Shown here: positions 17,331-25,987 of the stretch, one piece after another
Layout of the letters: each line of letters starts with the position of its first letter
Numbering within the stretch: the stretch's first letter is position 1
Origin: an uncultured Psychrobacter sp.
Lineage (GTDB): Bacteria > Pseudomonadota > Gammaproteobacteria > Pseudomonadales > Moraxellaceae
Length of the DNA: 64,000 nucleotides
Reading direction: 5' to 3'
NCBI RefSeq assembly: GCF_947488565.1
Contig: NZ_CANKZC010000002.1
Span: 372,001-436,000, forward strand
Translations under genes and position numbers: made by a program
The notes under the pieces: generated by a model
What the model saw: only the letters and a program-made list of their open reading frames with translations
Database searches by the model: none
What the model was told of the DNA's origin: nothing

Positions 17331-17817
17331 CTTCATTATTCCAAAGAGGTAAATCGGCGTTTGCCACTAAACGTCCATAAAGCTTATGAGGCGGATAGTC
17401 TAGCTTTAACTTATCATTTACTGGAAAAAAATACTTAATATCGTTGCTCAATGAATAACTAGGTTTATTACTAACATATTTACTCCAGCTCAATAATAGA
17501 CGTAGAGGTGTACGACAAGCCTTAGTGAAAGGCTGCCGTTTAACCGTCATTGCACTAGATATATACTCATCGTGAGCTAATTTATCTAACCCTTGCTGAA
17601 CAACTTCGGCACGAGTATGTGCGTATTCAAATACGCTACCAAACGCTGTATATTTATCGCTTAACGTAGAATAAATAACACCAAATGCGATATTTGAATA
17701 ATAATTTAAGTGAACCATCTCGTCAGGAAACATTTTAGCTTTACAGCAGATTTCATCAAAAATCATTAACCGACGAAGTTGTACAGGAATACGTTTTTCA
17801 TTGTAGGTTGGTTGCAT
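17287..17817 (-). CDS. Unknown protein, paralog 1 in the DpnI islet
   Basis: A 176-residue soluble protein with no signal peptide or membrane helix. It is clearly paralogous to the next minus-strand gene: both have EKRIPVQLRRLMIFDEIC-type openings, then FEYAxTRxEVxxQ, P-x-R-x-PL-x-L-L, a Tyr-rich segment ending FFxxND, and FPPHKxxxRLVA near the end. I do not recognise the family and see no catalytic motif. Its last ~14 codons lie antisense over the end of the dpnI-like gene (17287-17330). An AAGAGAT ribosome site precedes ATG 17817. Guilt by association points to a role in the restriction module, such as an accessory or counter-defence factor, but this is inference only. Confidence 0.72.
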   Translation of the reverse strand: MQPTYNEKRIPVQLRRLMIFDEICCKAKMFPDEMVHLNYYSNIAFGVIYSTLSDKYTAFGSVFEYAHTRAEVVQQGLDKLAHDEYISSAMTVKRQPFTKACRTPLRLLLSWSKYVSNKPSYSLSNDIKYFFPVNDKLKLDYPPHKLYGRLVANADLPLWNNEVSLFSDSVHDLKTQ

Positions 17818-17999
17818 ATTTTATCTCTTGTTGTATAAAACATAATAGAATTTAGACATTTATTGATTCAAATAAGTGAATAATACTGAAGAGGTCGTCA
17901 CCGTCTAAATCATATTAAACGTTTTTCATTGTATTTTTCAGGCTTCGGTTGCCCTCTATTATCGCGATACACATCTGCAATCAACTCTTCTCTATCATC
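17818..17999 (-). other. Gap between paralogs with a readable tail past a stop codon
   Basis: Reading on past the TAG stop of paralog 2 (18000-18002), the same frame stays open for 29 codons to a TGA at 17910-17912. The tail is charged and protein-like (DDREELIADVYRDNRG, then QPKPEKYNEKRLI). The 15 bases ACGTTTTTCATTGTA at 17919-17933 recur exactly at 17791-17805 in the first codons of paralog 1 and encode YNEKR in both. This suggests a recent duplication or a nonsense truncation. Confidence 0.5.
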
Positions 18000-18476
18000 C
18001 TACAATGGCATACGCGCTGTTGCAACTAAACGATCATGAAACTTATGGGGAGGAAACTCTGAATCAATTTCATCATTGATTCGGAAAAAAACTTCTTCCC
18101 GATAGTCGATGTAAGCATGCATTCTATTCTTAACATAGGCGTTCCAGTACCACAGTAACTGTAAAGGTTTACGTGCAGGTCGAGTGAATTGCTTTAAATT
18201 GACTGTTAGCGCGCGTGTTACTGGTTCATCGTTTGGAAAGACTCTAATGCGTTGTTCAATAACCTCTTCACGTGTTTCTGCATATTCAAATACACCTCCA
18301 AAAGCGATAAACATTTTGAAATCTTGTAAATACATGACACCTAATGATAATTGAGTAAATTTTGATAAATGGATTATTTCGTCAGGAGATTTTTTTGCTT
18401 TATGGCAGATTTCATCAAAAATCATCAACCGTCGAATCTGCAAGGGAATTCTTTCATCTTCATATACTGAGCTCAT
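18000..18476 (-). CDS. Unknown protein, paralog 2 in the DpnI islet (possibly truncated)
   Basis: A 158-residue soluble protein paralogous to the gene at 17287-17817: shared EDERIPLQIRRLMIFDEIC, PDEIIHLSKFTQLSLGVMY, GGVFEYAETREEVIEQR, ARKPLQLLWYWNAYV and FPPHKFHDRLVATARMPL. It ends at TAG where paralog 1 continues for 17 more residues, and 29 sense codons follow in frame, so it may be truncated by a nonsense change; with them it would be 187 residues. The ribosome site is GGTGAAAG. It is divergent from the dpnD-like gene. Family and function are unrecognised. Confidence 0.7.
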   Translation of the reverse strand: MSSVYEDERIPLQIRRLMIFDEICHKAKKSPDEIIHLSKFTQLSLGVMYLQDFKMFIAFGGVFEYAETREEVIEQRIRVFPNDEPVTRALTVNLKQFTRPARKPLQLLWYWNAYVKNRMHAYIDYREEVFFRINDEIDSEFPPHKFHDRLVATARMPL

Positions 18477-18638
18477 CTACTTTCACCTTTTTATTGAACG
18501 ACTAAAAAAGTGATCATTGATCAATTTATCGCATGACACAAGTGCCAGTAACAAAAGACGATCACTTCTTTTGAGACTTTTTGCGATGTTAAAAAGCATA
18601 ATGTTAAATGTATTGACTTAAAATAAGAGAGGAAAGTA
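18477..18638. promoter_or_regulatory. Divergent promoter region of the islet with a GATC-bearing dyad
   Basis: 162 bases between paralog 2 (minus) and the dpnD-like gene (plus). AAGTGATC at 18508-18515 is inverted as GATCACTT at 18560-18567, each inside longer A/T-rich flanks, and TGATCA occurs twice in TGATCATTGATCA (18511-18523). Three GATC sites thus fall within about 55 bases. An operator for an islet regulator is plausible; no regulator gene is recognised. Confidence 0.45.
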
Positions 18639-18830
18639 ATGACAGATAAAAAAGGTTTGAGAACTTATCAAATAGAAGTCATAGAAACGATGAGCGCTCT
18701 AATAGAAGTGACTGCTGAGAATGGAGAAACTGCTATACTAAAAGCGAGCGAAAAATATAGAAATGAAGACATTGTGTTATATCCTGATGATATGCTCGAT
18801 ACCAAATTTATTATATTTGCAGAAGAGTAA
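18639..18830 (+). CDS. DpnD/PcfM-like small protein
   Basis: A 63-residue protein matching the DpnD/PcfM family: YQIEVIETMSALIEVTAENG, then AILKASEKYRNEDIVLYPDD and a beta-rich end (LDTKFIIFAEE). In S. pneumoniae DpnD is encoded beside DpnI; its function is unknown. The linkage to a DpnI-type enzyme here, with two other genes between and opposite orientation, supports both assignments. A strong GAGGAAAG ribosome site precedes the ATG. The gene ends 4 bases before the end of convergent pabC. Confidence 0.82.
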   Translation: MTDKKGLRTYQIEVIETMSALIEVTAENGETAILKASEKYRNEDIVLYPDDMLDTKFIIFAEE

Positions 18831-18834
18831 TCGA

Positions 18835-19875
18835 CTAACCAAACTCTACTACTTCTCCCGACAACAAAGCCAAACTTTTCACTGGCATCACCCCGCGCAA
18901 AGCATTACAAAAAAACATCTGGGTTAAATTTGGCAAATCATCATCATTTAACGCGCGCACAATCACTGGCGTCTTGGTCTTAGCGAAAGCATCAATAATG
19001 ACTTGGCGCATCACTCCAGCGACACCGGATTGCATCAACGGCGGTGTAAACCACTGACCTGATAATAGAGAATCATCAGGATAATTGGCTTTAGCTTTAT
19101 CGCTAGAGTCAGTCGATTGGGCGCTAGACAACTGATAAAAGACATTGCTCATCGTGCCCTCCACCCAACTGCCGCTTATATCGCGTACTAATCCTTCGCC
19201 AATGCCTATTCCTTCACCAACGCCCAATTCTGCATTAGATTTTAACGATTTGGCTTTAAGACGTTGGAGCTCACCGCTCGCCAGCACATTATCCAGTCGA
19301 TTAAGGCTTTTGAGTCCCGCTAACGATGGCGGCAAGCAAGCAAGTTGTGCGGTTAGACATACGGCTGATGTCATGGGTTGTATCAAAACACTGTGACCAT
19401 CTGGCAGCTGAGCATGCTGCGCAGTATCGATAGTCATAGCGGTTGCTTTTGACCAAACCTCACAAGGGCTAGCATCCATATCTGCTGCAAAACCATAACC
19501 GCGCACAGCTTGTACAGCACGCGTGACAATGACCTTTATAACACCTTGCTGTAGCTGCTGAGCGTGGGCTTGCAAAGTGGCGAGTAGCGAGTCGCTATCG
19601 ACAGCTAATTGTAATGCATGGGCATGAGAGAGCAGTCTTTGATAATGATACTCTGGCCATAATATCGAACCATCGATGACGCCAATAGTAGTAAAAAACC
19701 CATCTCCATAAGCCAGCCCGCGATTGTCTGGGGTGATGGCGCTATTGTTTGTATTCGCGACCATATTATCAGACTGCGGATATAGTCGCTGCCATGTAGA
19801 GGCGTAGTTAGTGATAGAAGCATGGTTAATAAACTGACTACTATTGGACTCGCTGTTATCAAGCTTAGCCATCAT
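18835..19875 (-). CDS. pabC: Aminodeoxychorismate lyase (PabC-like)
   Basis: PLP fold-type IV enzyme converting 4-amino-4-deoxychorismate to 4-aminobenzoate and pyruvate for folate. I start it at ATGATG 19875, which overlaps the stop of the upstream lipoprotein gene (ATGATGGCTAA), a translational-coupling arrangement; an upstream in-frame start would run 13 residues into that gene. DNRGLAYGDGFFTTIGV is the conserved opening of the catalytic part, GLKSLNRLDNVLAS carries the PLP lysine, and WVEGTMSNVFYQL follows. It is about 60-70 residues longer than E. coli PabC, with an N-terminal extension and a low-complexity insert near the ELGVGEGIGIGEG segment. Its usual neighbour mltG lies beyond the DpnI islet. 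Confidence 0.9.
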   Translation of the reverse strand: MMAKLDNSESNSSQFINHASITNYASTWQRLYPQSDNMVANTNNSAITPDNRGLAYGDGFFTTIGVIDGSILWPEYHYQRLLSHAHALQLAVDSDSLLATLQAHAQQLQQGVIKVIVTRAVQAVRGYGFAADMDASPCEVWSKATAMTIDTAQHAQLPDGHSVLIQPMTSAVCLTAQLACLPPSLAGLKSLNRLDNVLASGELQRLKAKSLKSNAELGVGEGIGIGEGLVRDISGSWVEGTMSNVFYQLSSAQSTDSSDKAKANYPDDSLLSGQWFTPPLMQSGVAGVMRQVIIDAFAKTKTPVIVRALNDDDLPNLTQMFFCNALRGVMPVKSLALLSGEVVEFG

Positions 19876-20569
19876 TATCGAGCTTTCTTTCGCTGTCTTC
19901 CGCTTGCTGTTCACCTGACTTATTTAGCACCAGCATGCAACTATAAAACTCGCATTTACCCAGCTCTATCTTTTGTCCACCAATGGTTTTATTTTTTATG
20001 ATTTGTCCTCTAAGCATATCTGAGATGACTTTTCCGCCATCATCATTCATAAGCTGACGGGCAAGCTGATAGGATTTTTTCGCATGGGCTTTACTCAGCT
20101 CTTTTTCTTTATCTGAGTCAGTAGGATTGGCGAAATACCAACCAAGCTCAAGATACTTTTCAGAGTCAATCAAGTCCAGATAAGGCGCATCTGTATCCAT
20201 AAAGCGGTATTTAACTGCTGGGTTACTGGCGTAGTCCAAGCTATTCTCATCAGTGGTGACGACCTTGCCAAACGTTGATTTTATTTGATCGACCTCTTGT
20301 ACGCTTACAGGCTGGACTTGTTTGTCACCCCATGAAGAAACATCATATTTGACTGGCGTGCCTTGCTCAACGGTCGCACCATCCAAATCTGTCTCTGGCG
20401 TAGGATTTGCTTGTTCAGGTTTGGCTTGCTCAGCTGTACTATCAGACACTGCCTCAGAGGGGGTTTCTTGCGTTGGGGCATTACACGCGCTCAATGAGAC
20501 ACCAGCTGCTATCACTATACTGACCGCAAAGGTCTGTAGGCTGTTATTCCACATGGGCAATTTACTCAC
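19865..20569 (-). CDS. Lipoprotein of unknown function
   Basis: A 234-residue lipoprotein: hydrophobic segment about 12-28 and lipobox LSAC with Cys29, then a Thr/Glu/Pro-rich linker (35-70). The remaining domain contains QVQPVSVQEVDQIKSTFGKV, a YLELGWYFANPTDSDKEKEL helix region and LGKCEFYSCMLVL, whose two Cys could pair in the periplasm. The start is GTG 20569, with ATG 20554 as an alternative. It overlaps pabC by 11 bases, so the two are likely co-transcribed. I do not recognise the family. Confidence 0.72.
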   Translation of the reverse strand: MSKLPMWNNSLQTFAVSIVIAAGVSLSACNAPTQETPSEAVSDSTAEQAKPEQANPTPETDLDGATVEQGTPVKYDVSSWGDKQVQPVSVQEVDQIKSTFGKVVTTDENSLDYASNPAVKYRFMDTDAPYLDLIDSEKYLELGWYFANPTDSDKEKELSKAHAKKSYQLARQLMNDDGGKVISDMLRGQIIKNKTIGGQKIELGKCEFYSCMLVLNKSGEQQAEDSERKLDNDG

Positions 20570-21163
20570 ACTTTTTGGGTATAAATTATATTAACCAGCC
20601 GTTAATGGTGCGGCTTGCCAATAAAGAAAAGAATAGTTATCTACACGGTGCATTATCAATACATATTGTTATTACTGTCATAGTCTATCGATATCATAAA
20701 TGCGGTCAAGCAACGACCAATATGATAAATATTCTATGCTTCAGTTATACTTATACGACAACTTCTATAACAAATGCGCTTGCAATAAATGCGCCATTTA
20801 TTAGCTTAAGCTTGGCTCATTGTGCCGCTCTTTACTGTCATAATTATAATGCCATTATGTCAACAGTGTACCCAACTGCCTAGCGCTTGACTAGCCTTTA
20901 CGTTACGGATAACAATCGTAGAAGGTGCAAATTTGTTAAAAACATTGTTATCCCCTATGATGAGTAAGCACTGTTTGATTTTCTCTCTCTTGCTGCTTAT
21001 TATTTCTTTGTTATCATGAATACAATCTAAAAGGCTTGCAGAGTTACTCAGATAAATTTTATGAATCCTCTGTCTGGCAAAGCGTACAATAAGCAAGACA
21101 TTTTATAGCTACAGTGCACCGACTTTTATTATTCATATTGACTACAGCGCTAGTGGACCGTTT
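20570..21163. other. Divergent intergenic region, lipoprotein / aroE
   Basis: About 590 AT-rich bases. A 102-codon plus frame (20575-20883) has no ribosome site and an unlikely composition, so I do not call it. Promoters for pabC's operon and for aroE are expected; no structured RNA is evident. Confidence 0.45.
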
Positions 21164-22021
21164 ATGACCCAGCATTTTATCGTTATTGGCAATCCTATTG
21201 CTCATAGTAAATCTCCCGAGATTCATCAGACATTTGCCGCGCAAGTGGGTATTGATATTAGCTATCGGCGTCAATACTGTCCTGATGATACCGCAAGCTT
21301 CAATGCAGTTGTTGAGGCGTTTTTTAATGGTGGCGGTGTGGGTGCCAATGTGACAGTACCTTTTAAACAGCTCGCTTACGCATCTTGTCAATCTCAAGGC
21401 GGTCTGTCTGAACATGCGCGTGTCGCAGGCGCGGTCAATACGTTACTGTTAGTCAGTGATGATTCGTCAAAAGATAAGACGCTATATGGTGATAATACCG
21501 ACGGTCAAGGTTTGGTCAATCATATGATGAGCTTAGATTGGCCGCTTACCAACGCTCGTGTCGCTATCATTGGCGCAGGCGGCGCAGCACGTGGGGTGAT
21601 ACTGCCACTGATTCAAGCAGGTATTGGACAACTGACCCTTGCGAATCGAACGTTGAGTAAAGCTGAAGTGTTGGTCGATGAGCTTAGCGCAGCCAGTAAT
21701 GCGATTAACGAGCATGCGGTTAAAACTTGCGCGACATCTGCGCTGACTGGACAATTCGACCTGATTATTAATGCGACTTCTATCGGGTTATCAGGTGACA
21801 CCTTGCCTATCGCTGATGATTTAGATTGCCACTATGCCTATGACATGATGTATGGACGCGCGCTGCCCTTTTTACAGCATTTTGCCGCGCGCGGTGCGCA
21901 AACCTCAGACGGTTATGGGATGCTCATCGGTCAAGCTGCATTAAGCTTTGAGCGTTGGACCACTCATAGTATCGATGTGACTCAAGTAACCACTGCGATT
22001 CAAGCGAGTAAGAAGCGATAA
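21164..22021 (+). CDS. aroE: Shikimate dehydrogenase (NADP+)
   Basis: Reduces 3-dehydroshikimate to shikimate in aromatic amino-acid synthesis. The 285-residue protein has the substrate motif GNPIAHSKSP (8-17), GVGANVTVPFK with the catalytic Lys near 69, GDNTDGQG near 110 with its Asp, and the NADP-binding GAGGAARGVILPL near 137-149; NRTLSK downstream fits the NADPH-phosphate contact. YGMLIGQAALSF near the end is typical. It converges on the FUSC gene with a gap of only 24 bases. Confidence 0.97.
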   Translation: MTQHFIVIGNPIAHSKSPEIHQTFAAQVGIDISYRRQYCPDDTASFNAVVEAFFNGGGVGANVTVPFKQLAYASCQSQGGLSEHARVAGAVNTLLLVSDDSSKDKTLYGDNTDGQGLVNHMMSLDWPLTNARVAIIGAGGAARGVILPLIQAGIGQLTLANRTLSKAEVLVDELSAASNAINEHAVKTCATSALTGQFDLIINATSIGLSGDTLPIADDLDCHYAYDMMYGRALPFLQHFAARGAQTSDGYGMLIGQAALSFERWTTHSIDVTQVTTAIQASKKR

Positions 22022-22045
22022 AGGGTTTGTATTAATAAAGTGCTA

Positions 22046-23134
22046 TTAGGGCGAAGATGAAAAACGTATTAATAACCATTTTTCTATGCGCCGTAGCGGT
22101 ACGCGTAGCTTGACTGAATGTATCGCCAGCCCTCCACTCAGACCTACCGCGCAGCCTAGCGCAGTATCGAGCATTCGTGCCCGAATAATCTCTTGGATAC
22201 TCGCCTGCGCAAGCGAGGTAACACTGCCATACTCGGCGATAAATATCGTTAACGGAGTGATCAGTATCACGGCCAGTCCGTAATGACGATCAACCAGCGA
22301 TTCAATACACAGCATCATAAGCAGTATTGCGAGCGCCACCTCCCACATCGATAAATTCCAAGACAACATCCAGCCGGCAACCACCATGCCTGCTAAGGTA
22401 CCCAGCAGACGATGCAGCTGTTTAATCCATATCGTGCGCATTTGTATGCCTTGAATGATAATAAAACAACTGACCGCAGCCCAATATGGATAAGGCATGT
22501 CTAGCAGCACGGCTATCGATAATGCCAAGCTAACAAAACTTGCAACGATGATACTGTCACTGATTATATCTGGCTCATAACGATACTCTGGCACAGCAGT
22601 AGAGGGGCGCGTCACCAATAAAAACAGCGTATATAAAAGTGCCATAAACATTGAAAAACCACTGCCCAACATCACAAGCCCAGTGGCTGATAATATCTGT
22701 TCAGCTGAAACAGGAATGAATAGAGCAATTGCACCCGCCATCATGACAAACAGTCCGGCAGGCGGCGGCTGACGATAATAGCGACCAAAAACAACGACGC
22801 TAAAGGCAATCAGCGCAAATACTGGTAGTTTTAGTAAGGGCACTTGCTGCGCAATCAGTCCGAGCGCAAAGCAAAGCGTCATCGCAAAGCTCCACGCCAT
22901 CACCGTCACTAAGCGATAAGGTAATGAGCCTGCAAATGGTAAGTTTAATATAACCATGGCTCCTAAAGACGCCTTAATTCCTGCATGTAGTACCCCAAAA
23001 TATGCGCCAACAAAGACTGGAAAACTGATGGCTATAGCAGCGATGATCGGCATATGCCATGGTCGGCGGCTTCGATTGACCGTGAGCAAATGATTAAGCT
23101 CTCCACGAATTAAATGCTTAATATAAGCGAGCAT
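22046..23134 (-). CDS. FUSC-type inner-membrane transporter (aromatic acid exporter-like)
   Basis: A 362-residue membrane protein with two sets of about five hydrophobic helices, near 25-165 and 195-345. This fits the FUSC/ArAE fold (YccS, AaeB, fusaric-acid resistance relatives). The second set starts with the family-like MPYPYWAAVSCFIIIQ and QMRTIWIKQLHRLLGTLAGMVV. It lacks the large cytosolic domains of AaeB/YccS and so is a compact form. It may export aromatic acids or other hydrophobic compounds; the substrate is unknown. It is monocistronic. Confidence 0.82.
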   Translation of the reverse strand: MLAYIKHLIRGELNHLLTVNRSRRPWHMPIIAAIAISFPVFVGAYFGVLHAGIKASLGAMVILNLPFAGSLPYRLVTVMAWSFAMTLCFALGLIAQQVPLLKLPVFALIAFSVVVFGRYYRQPPPAGLFVMMAGAIALFIPVSAEQILSATGLVMLGSGFSMFMALLYTLFLLVTRPSTAVPEYRYEPDIISDSIIVASFVSLALSIAVLLDMPYPYWAAVSCFIIIQGIQMRTIWIKQLHRLLGTLAGMVVAGWMLSWNLSMWEVALAILLMMLCIESLVDRHYGLAVILITPLTIFIAEYGSVTSLAQASIQEIIRARMLDTALGCAVGLSGGLAIHSVKLRVPLRRIEKWLLIRFSSSP

Positions 23135-23553
23135 TTATTGTCCCTTCTGTTTTAGCGATGTGAAGAACCCATACACGTTCATAAATTATTACCCTCATAC
23201 GTTGTTTGTGCTTACTGTTCATAGCTTAAGTTAGACAGCCCTAACCATCGCAATCCTCTTCTATATTAAGAAACCTATTGCTATTTGATAAATTAAATTA
23301 ATATCTAAACCATCAAGTCATGAAAATTAATTATGCATTGTATATTTGTCTCAAAAGAACATTTATACTAATCATATACATATGGCCAGTATTCACATAG
23401 CTTGCCATTTTACTCAGTACATTGTGATTATAACGATAATAATCTAACAGCGATAACCAACCGTATTTATCCATTCTTATCTCTAATACGAATACAAGCT
23501 TATAAAAACCAGCCATCGGTCGTACTAGAGCAAACCAAATAAAGAGATCAACT
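23135..23553. other. Intergenic region, FUSC gene / acyl-CoA dehydrogenase gene
   Basis: About 420 bases between divergent genes, AT-rich in 23270-23420. Promoters expected; I see no gene, repeat or terminator. Confidence 0.45.
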
Positions 23554-25374
23554 ATGTTAACTTACAAAGCTCCTTTACGTGATATTAAGTTTTTGATTAA
23601 CGATGTATTTGACTTTCAAACGCATTATAAAGACTTAGACAATGGCGCAAATGCTGACCCTGAGACTATCGATATGATTTTACAGGGCATGGCTGATTTT
23701 TCAGAAAACGTCTTAGCCCCTCTTTATCAGCCTGCTGATGCAGAAGGTTGTCATTTTGAAAACGGCGTCGTGACAACTCCTAAAGGCTTTAAAGAAGCTT
23801 ATAATCAGTTTGTTGAGGGCGGCTGGCAAGGCATTTCATACCCTGAAGAATACGGCGGTATGAACCTGCCCATGTCTATTAACCTGATTAAAGCTGAGAT
23901 GATTGGTACAGCCAACTGGCCTTGGGCAATGTATCCTGGCCTCTCAACAGGTTGCATCAATACGCTAATGCAATATGGTACTGACGAGCAAAAAGAGACT
24001 TATTTACATAAATTGGTTGACGGCTCATGGGCAGGTACGATGTGCCTAACTGAGCCACAATGCGGTACAGATTTGGGACAAGTCAAATCAAAAGCAATCC
24101 CGCAAGAGGACGACAGTTATAAGATTAGCGGTACTAAAATTTTCATCTCAAGCGGTGAGCACGACTTGACTGAAAACATCATTCATATCGTACTAGCACG
24201 CTTACCTGGCGCACCTGAAGGCACCCGCGGTATCTCATTATTCATCGTACCAAAATTCCTTCCTAATGATGATGGTGAAGTGGGCGAGCGCAATGGCGTC
24301 ACTTGTGGTTCTATCGAACACAAAATGGGCATCAGCTCTTCATCAACTTGTGTATTGAACTTTGATGATGCTGTTGGCTATTTGATTGGTGAGCCAAATA
24401 AAGGCCTCAAAGCGATGTTTACCTTTATGAACACTGCTCGTATTGGTACGGGTATTCAAGGTCTGGCACATACCGAGCTGTCATTTCAAAATGCCCTACC
24501 CTATGCCAAGGAGCGTCGCTCTATGCGTGCCCTATCAGGGACCAAAGACCCTGAAAAAGTAGCGGATGCCATCATTCACCATGCGGATGTACGCCGGATG
24601 CTGTTGACGCAAAAAGCCTTTGCTGAAGGTGGACGTTCGATGATTTATCACTCAGCACGTTATGCAGATAAAATGGCGCAAGGCGTGGCTAATGGTGATG
24701 ATGCAGAGTTTGAAAAATGGGACGATAAGCTGGGCTTTTATACGCCCATCCTAAAAGGCTTCTTAACTGAGCTTGGTATCGAGGCGGCCAAACATGGTCA
24801 ACAGGTTTATGGCGGTCACGGTTACATCAAAGAATGGGGTATGGAGCTTATCGCTCGTGATGCCCGTATCGCTACCATGTACGAAGGCACCACTGGCGTA
24901 CAGGCACTTGATTTGTTAGGCCGTAAGGTTATCTTGCAGTCAAAAGGTAAAATCATCCGTGACTATACGTCAAGTATTATGAAATGGTGCGGCGAGTATG
25001 CGCTTGATAAAGACATGCGTAAGTTTGTTTGGGCATTGACTAAACTATGTGCTGAGTGGAACACGCTGACAGTACGCTTGATGCTGATGGCACGTAAAGA
25101 CCGTGAAGTTATCTCAGCGGCTTCAGAAGACTTTTTGATGTATTCAGGCTACATAATGATGGGCTATCACTGGGCGCGTATGGCAGCAGTCGCTTATGAC
25201 AAGCTTGAAAATGGGGGTGCTGAGTCACCAGAATTCTATAAAGCCAAAGTCCAAACGGCAGAGTTTTATTTTGACAAAATCTTGCCACGTACATCAGGCC
25301 ATGCTGAGAGTATGGTTGCACCAAGTGAAAGTATGACGGCGATGGATATCGAGAACTTTGCCTTTTTAGACTAA
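23554..25374 (+). CDS. Acyl-CoA dehydrogenase (FAD), long form
   Basis: A 606-residue FAD-dependent acyl-CoA dehydrogenase for fatty-acid beta-oxidation, of the ~600-residue class common in Pseudomonas and Acinetobacter. Motifs: MCLTEPQCGTDLG near 166 (FAD/substrate), KISGTKIFISSGEHD near 190, a middle beta domain, RIGTGIQGLAHTELSFQNALPYAKER near 296, and RIATMYEGTTGVQALDLLGRK near 440-460 with the catalytic Glu in YEGTT. A C-terminal extra domain follows (about 470-606). Chain-length preference is unknown. A terminator follows at 25415-25452. Confidence 0.93.
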   Translation: MLTYKAPLRDIKFLINDVFDFQTHYKDLDNGANADPETIDMILQGMADFSENVLAPLYQPADAEGCHFENGVVTTPKGFKEAYNQFVEGGWQGISYPEEYGGMNLPMSINLIKAEMIGTANWPWAMYPGLSTGCINTLMQYGTDEQKETYLHKLVDGSWAGTMCLTEPQCGTDLGQVKSKAIPQEDDSYKISGTKIFISSGEHDLTENIIHIVLARLPGAPEGTRGISLFIVPKFLPNDDGEVGERNGVTCGSIEHKMGISSSSTCVLNFDDAVGYLIGEPNKGLKAMFTFMNTARIGTGIQGLAHTELSFQNALPYAKERRSMRALSGTKDPEKVADAIIHHADVRRMLLTQKAFAEGGRSMIYHSARYADKMAQGVANGDDAEFEKWDDKLGFYTPILKGFLTELGIEAAKHGQQVYGGHGYIKEWGMELIARDARIATMYEGTTGVQALDLLGRKVILQSKGKIIRDYTSSIMKWCGEYALDKDMRKFVWALTKLCAEWNTLTVRLMLMARKDREVISAASEDFLMYSGYIMMGYHWARMAAVAYDKLENGGAESPEFYKAKVQTAEFYFDKILPRTSGHAESMVAPSESMTAMDIENFAFLD

Positions 25375-25414
25375 GTTTAAGTAGCATCTAAGCTTGACTA
25401 AAGCTAAGAAAAAC

Positions 25415-25452
25415 AAAAAGCGCCTAACTTATTAAGAGTTGGGCGCTTTTTT
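25415..25452 (+). terminator. Rho-independent terminator of the acyl-CoA dehydrogenase gene
   Basis: Stem AAAAAGCGCCTAACT / AGTTGGGCGCTTTTT with a seven-base loop and six T at the end. Confidence 0.9.
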
Positions 25453-25524
25453 ATGCTTGAGTAATGTAGTAATTATGATTCCAAATGACATAAAAGTTAA
25501 AAAACTTCTAGTTAAAAATCAATG

Positions 25525-25899
25525 CTAGCTACCGAGTAGCTTTTTTTGATAAACAGGACTGATCTCCTCAACTTCTACGCATATTTTTAGCGCCGCTCGC
25601 CCCGACTGCTCTTCACTTAGCGAATCCTCTATCGTCGTCACCAATAGTTGTGCCAATTGCTCACGGACGTCATTGTCACGCCCTGGCATCAATTTTAGAT
25701 GTGCATAAATAAAACCATGGGCTTGCTCGTCATCCTCGACCCCAACCAAAAACGTATCAATAGGGATTATTCGCGCCTTGATATCAGTTGGTTTACCAAA
25801 ATGACCACTATCCCATAATGCTTTATTTAAAGATTTGAGCAGTGACTCTTCGTGAGAGATACTGACATTAGGAGATGCTTGAATCGTTAAATGCGGCAT
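25525..25899 (-). CDS. Tautomerase-superfamily protein (CHMI-like)
   Basis: About 124 residues in the 5-carboxymethyl-2-hydroxymuconate delta-isomerase branch of the tautomerase superfamily. I choose ATG 25899 because the product then begins Met-Pro-His-Leu; after Met removal Pro1 is the catalytic base in this superfamily. A longer frame from 25953 would bury it. HLKLMPGRDNDVREQLAQLL is the conserved central segment, with Arg that may bind the substrate carboxylate. No homoprotocatechuate pathway gene is nearby, so the physiological substrate is uncertain. Confidence 0.85.
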   Translation of the reverse strand: MPHLTIQASPNVSISHEESLLKSLNKALWDSGHFGKPTDIKARIIPIDTFLVGVEDDEQAHGFIYAHLKLMPGRDNDVREQLAQLLVTTIEDSLSEEQSGRAALKICVEVEEISPVYQKKLLGS

Positions 25900-25987
25900 A
25901 GGTAGACCCTTATAGTGAGTTAAAAACTTTATGTAGGCAAACAAGCTTAGCATGGCTGATTATTTGATAGGATGCCAAAAACAGCCA

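Noticed and set aside
16396..18838. Prophage or insertion sequence around the DpnI islet
   Set aside because: No integrase, transposase, phage gene or flanking direct repeat is visible; only gene content and base composition point to transfer.
20575..20883. 102-codon plus frame between the lipoprotein gene and aroE
   Set aside because: No ribosome site and unusual Tyr/Thr/His composition; it starts at the divergent gene's start region.
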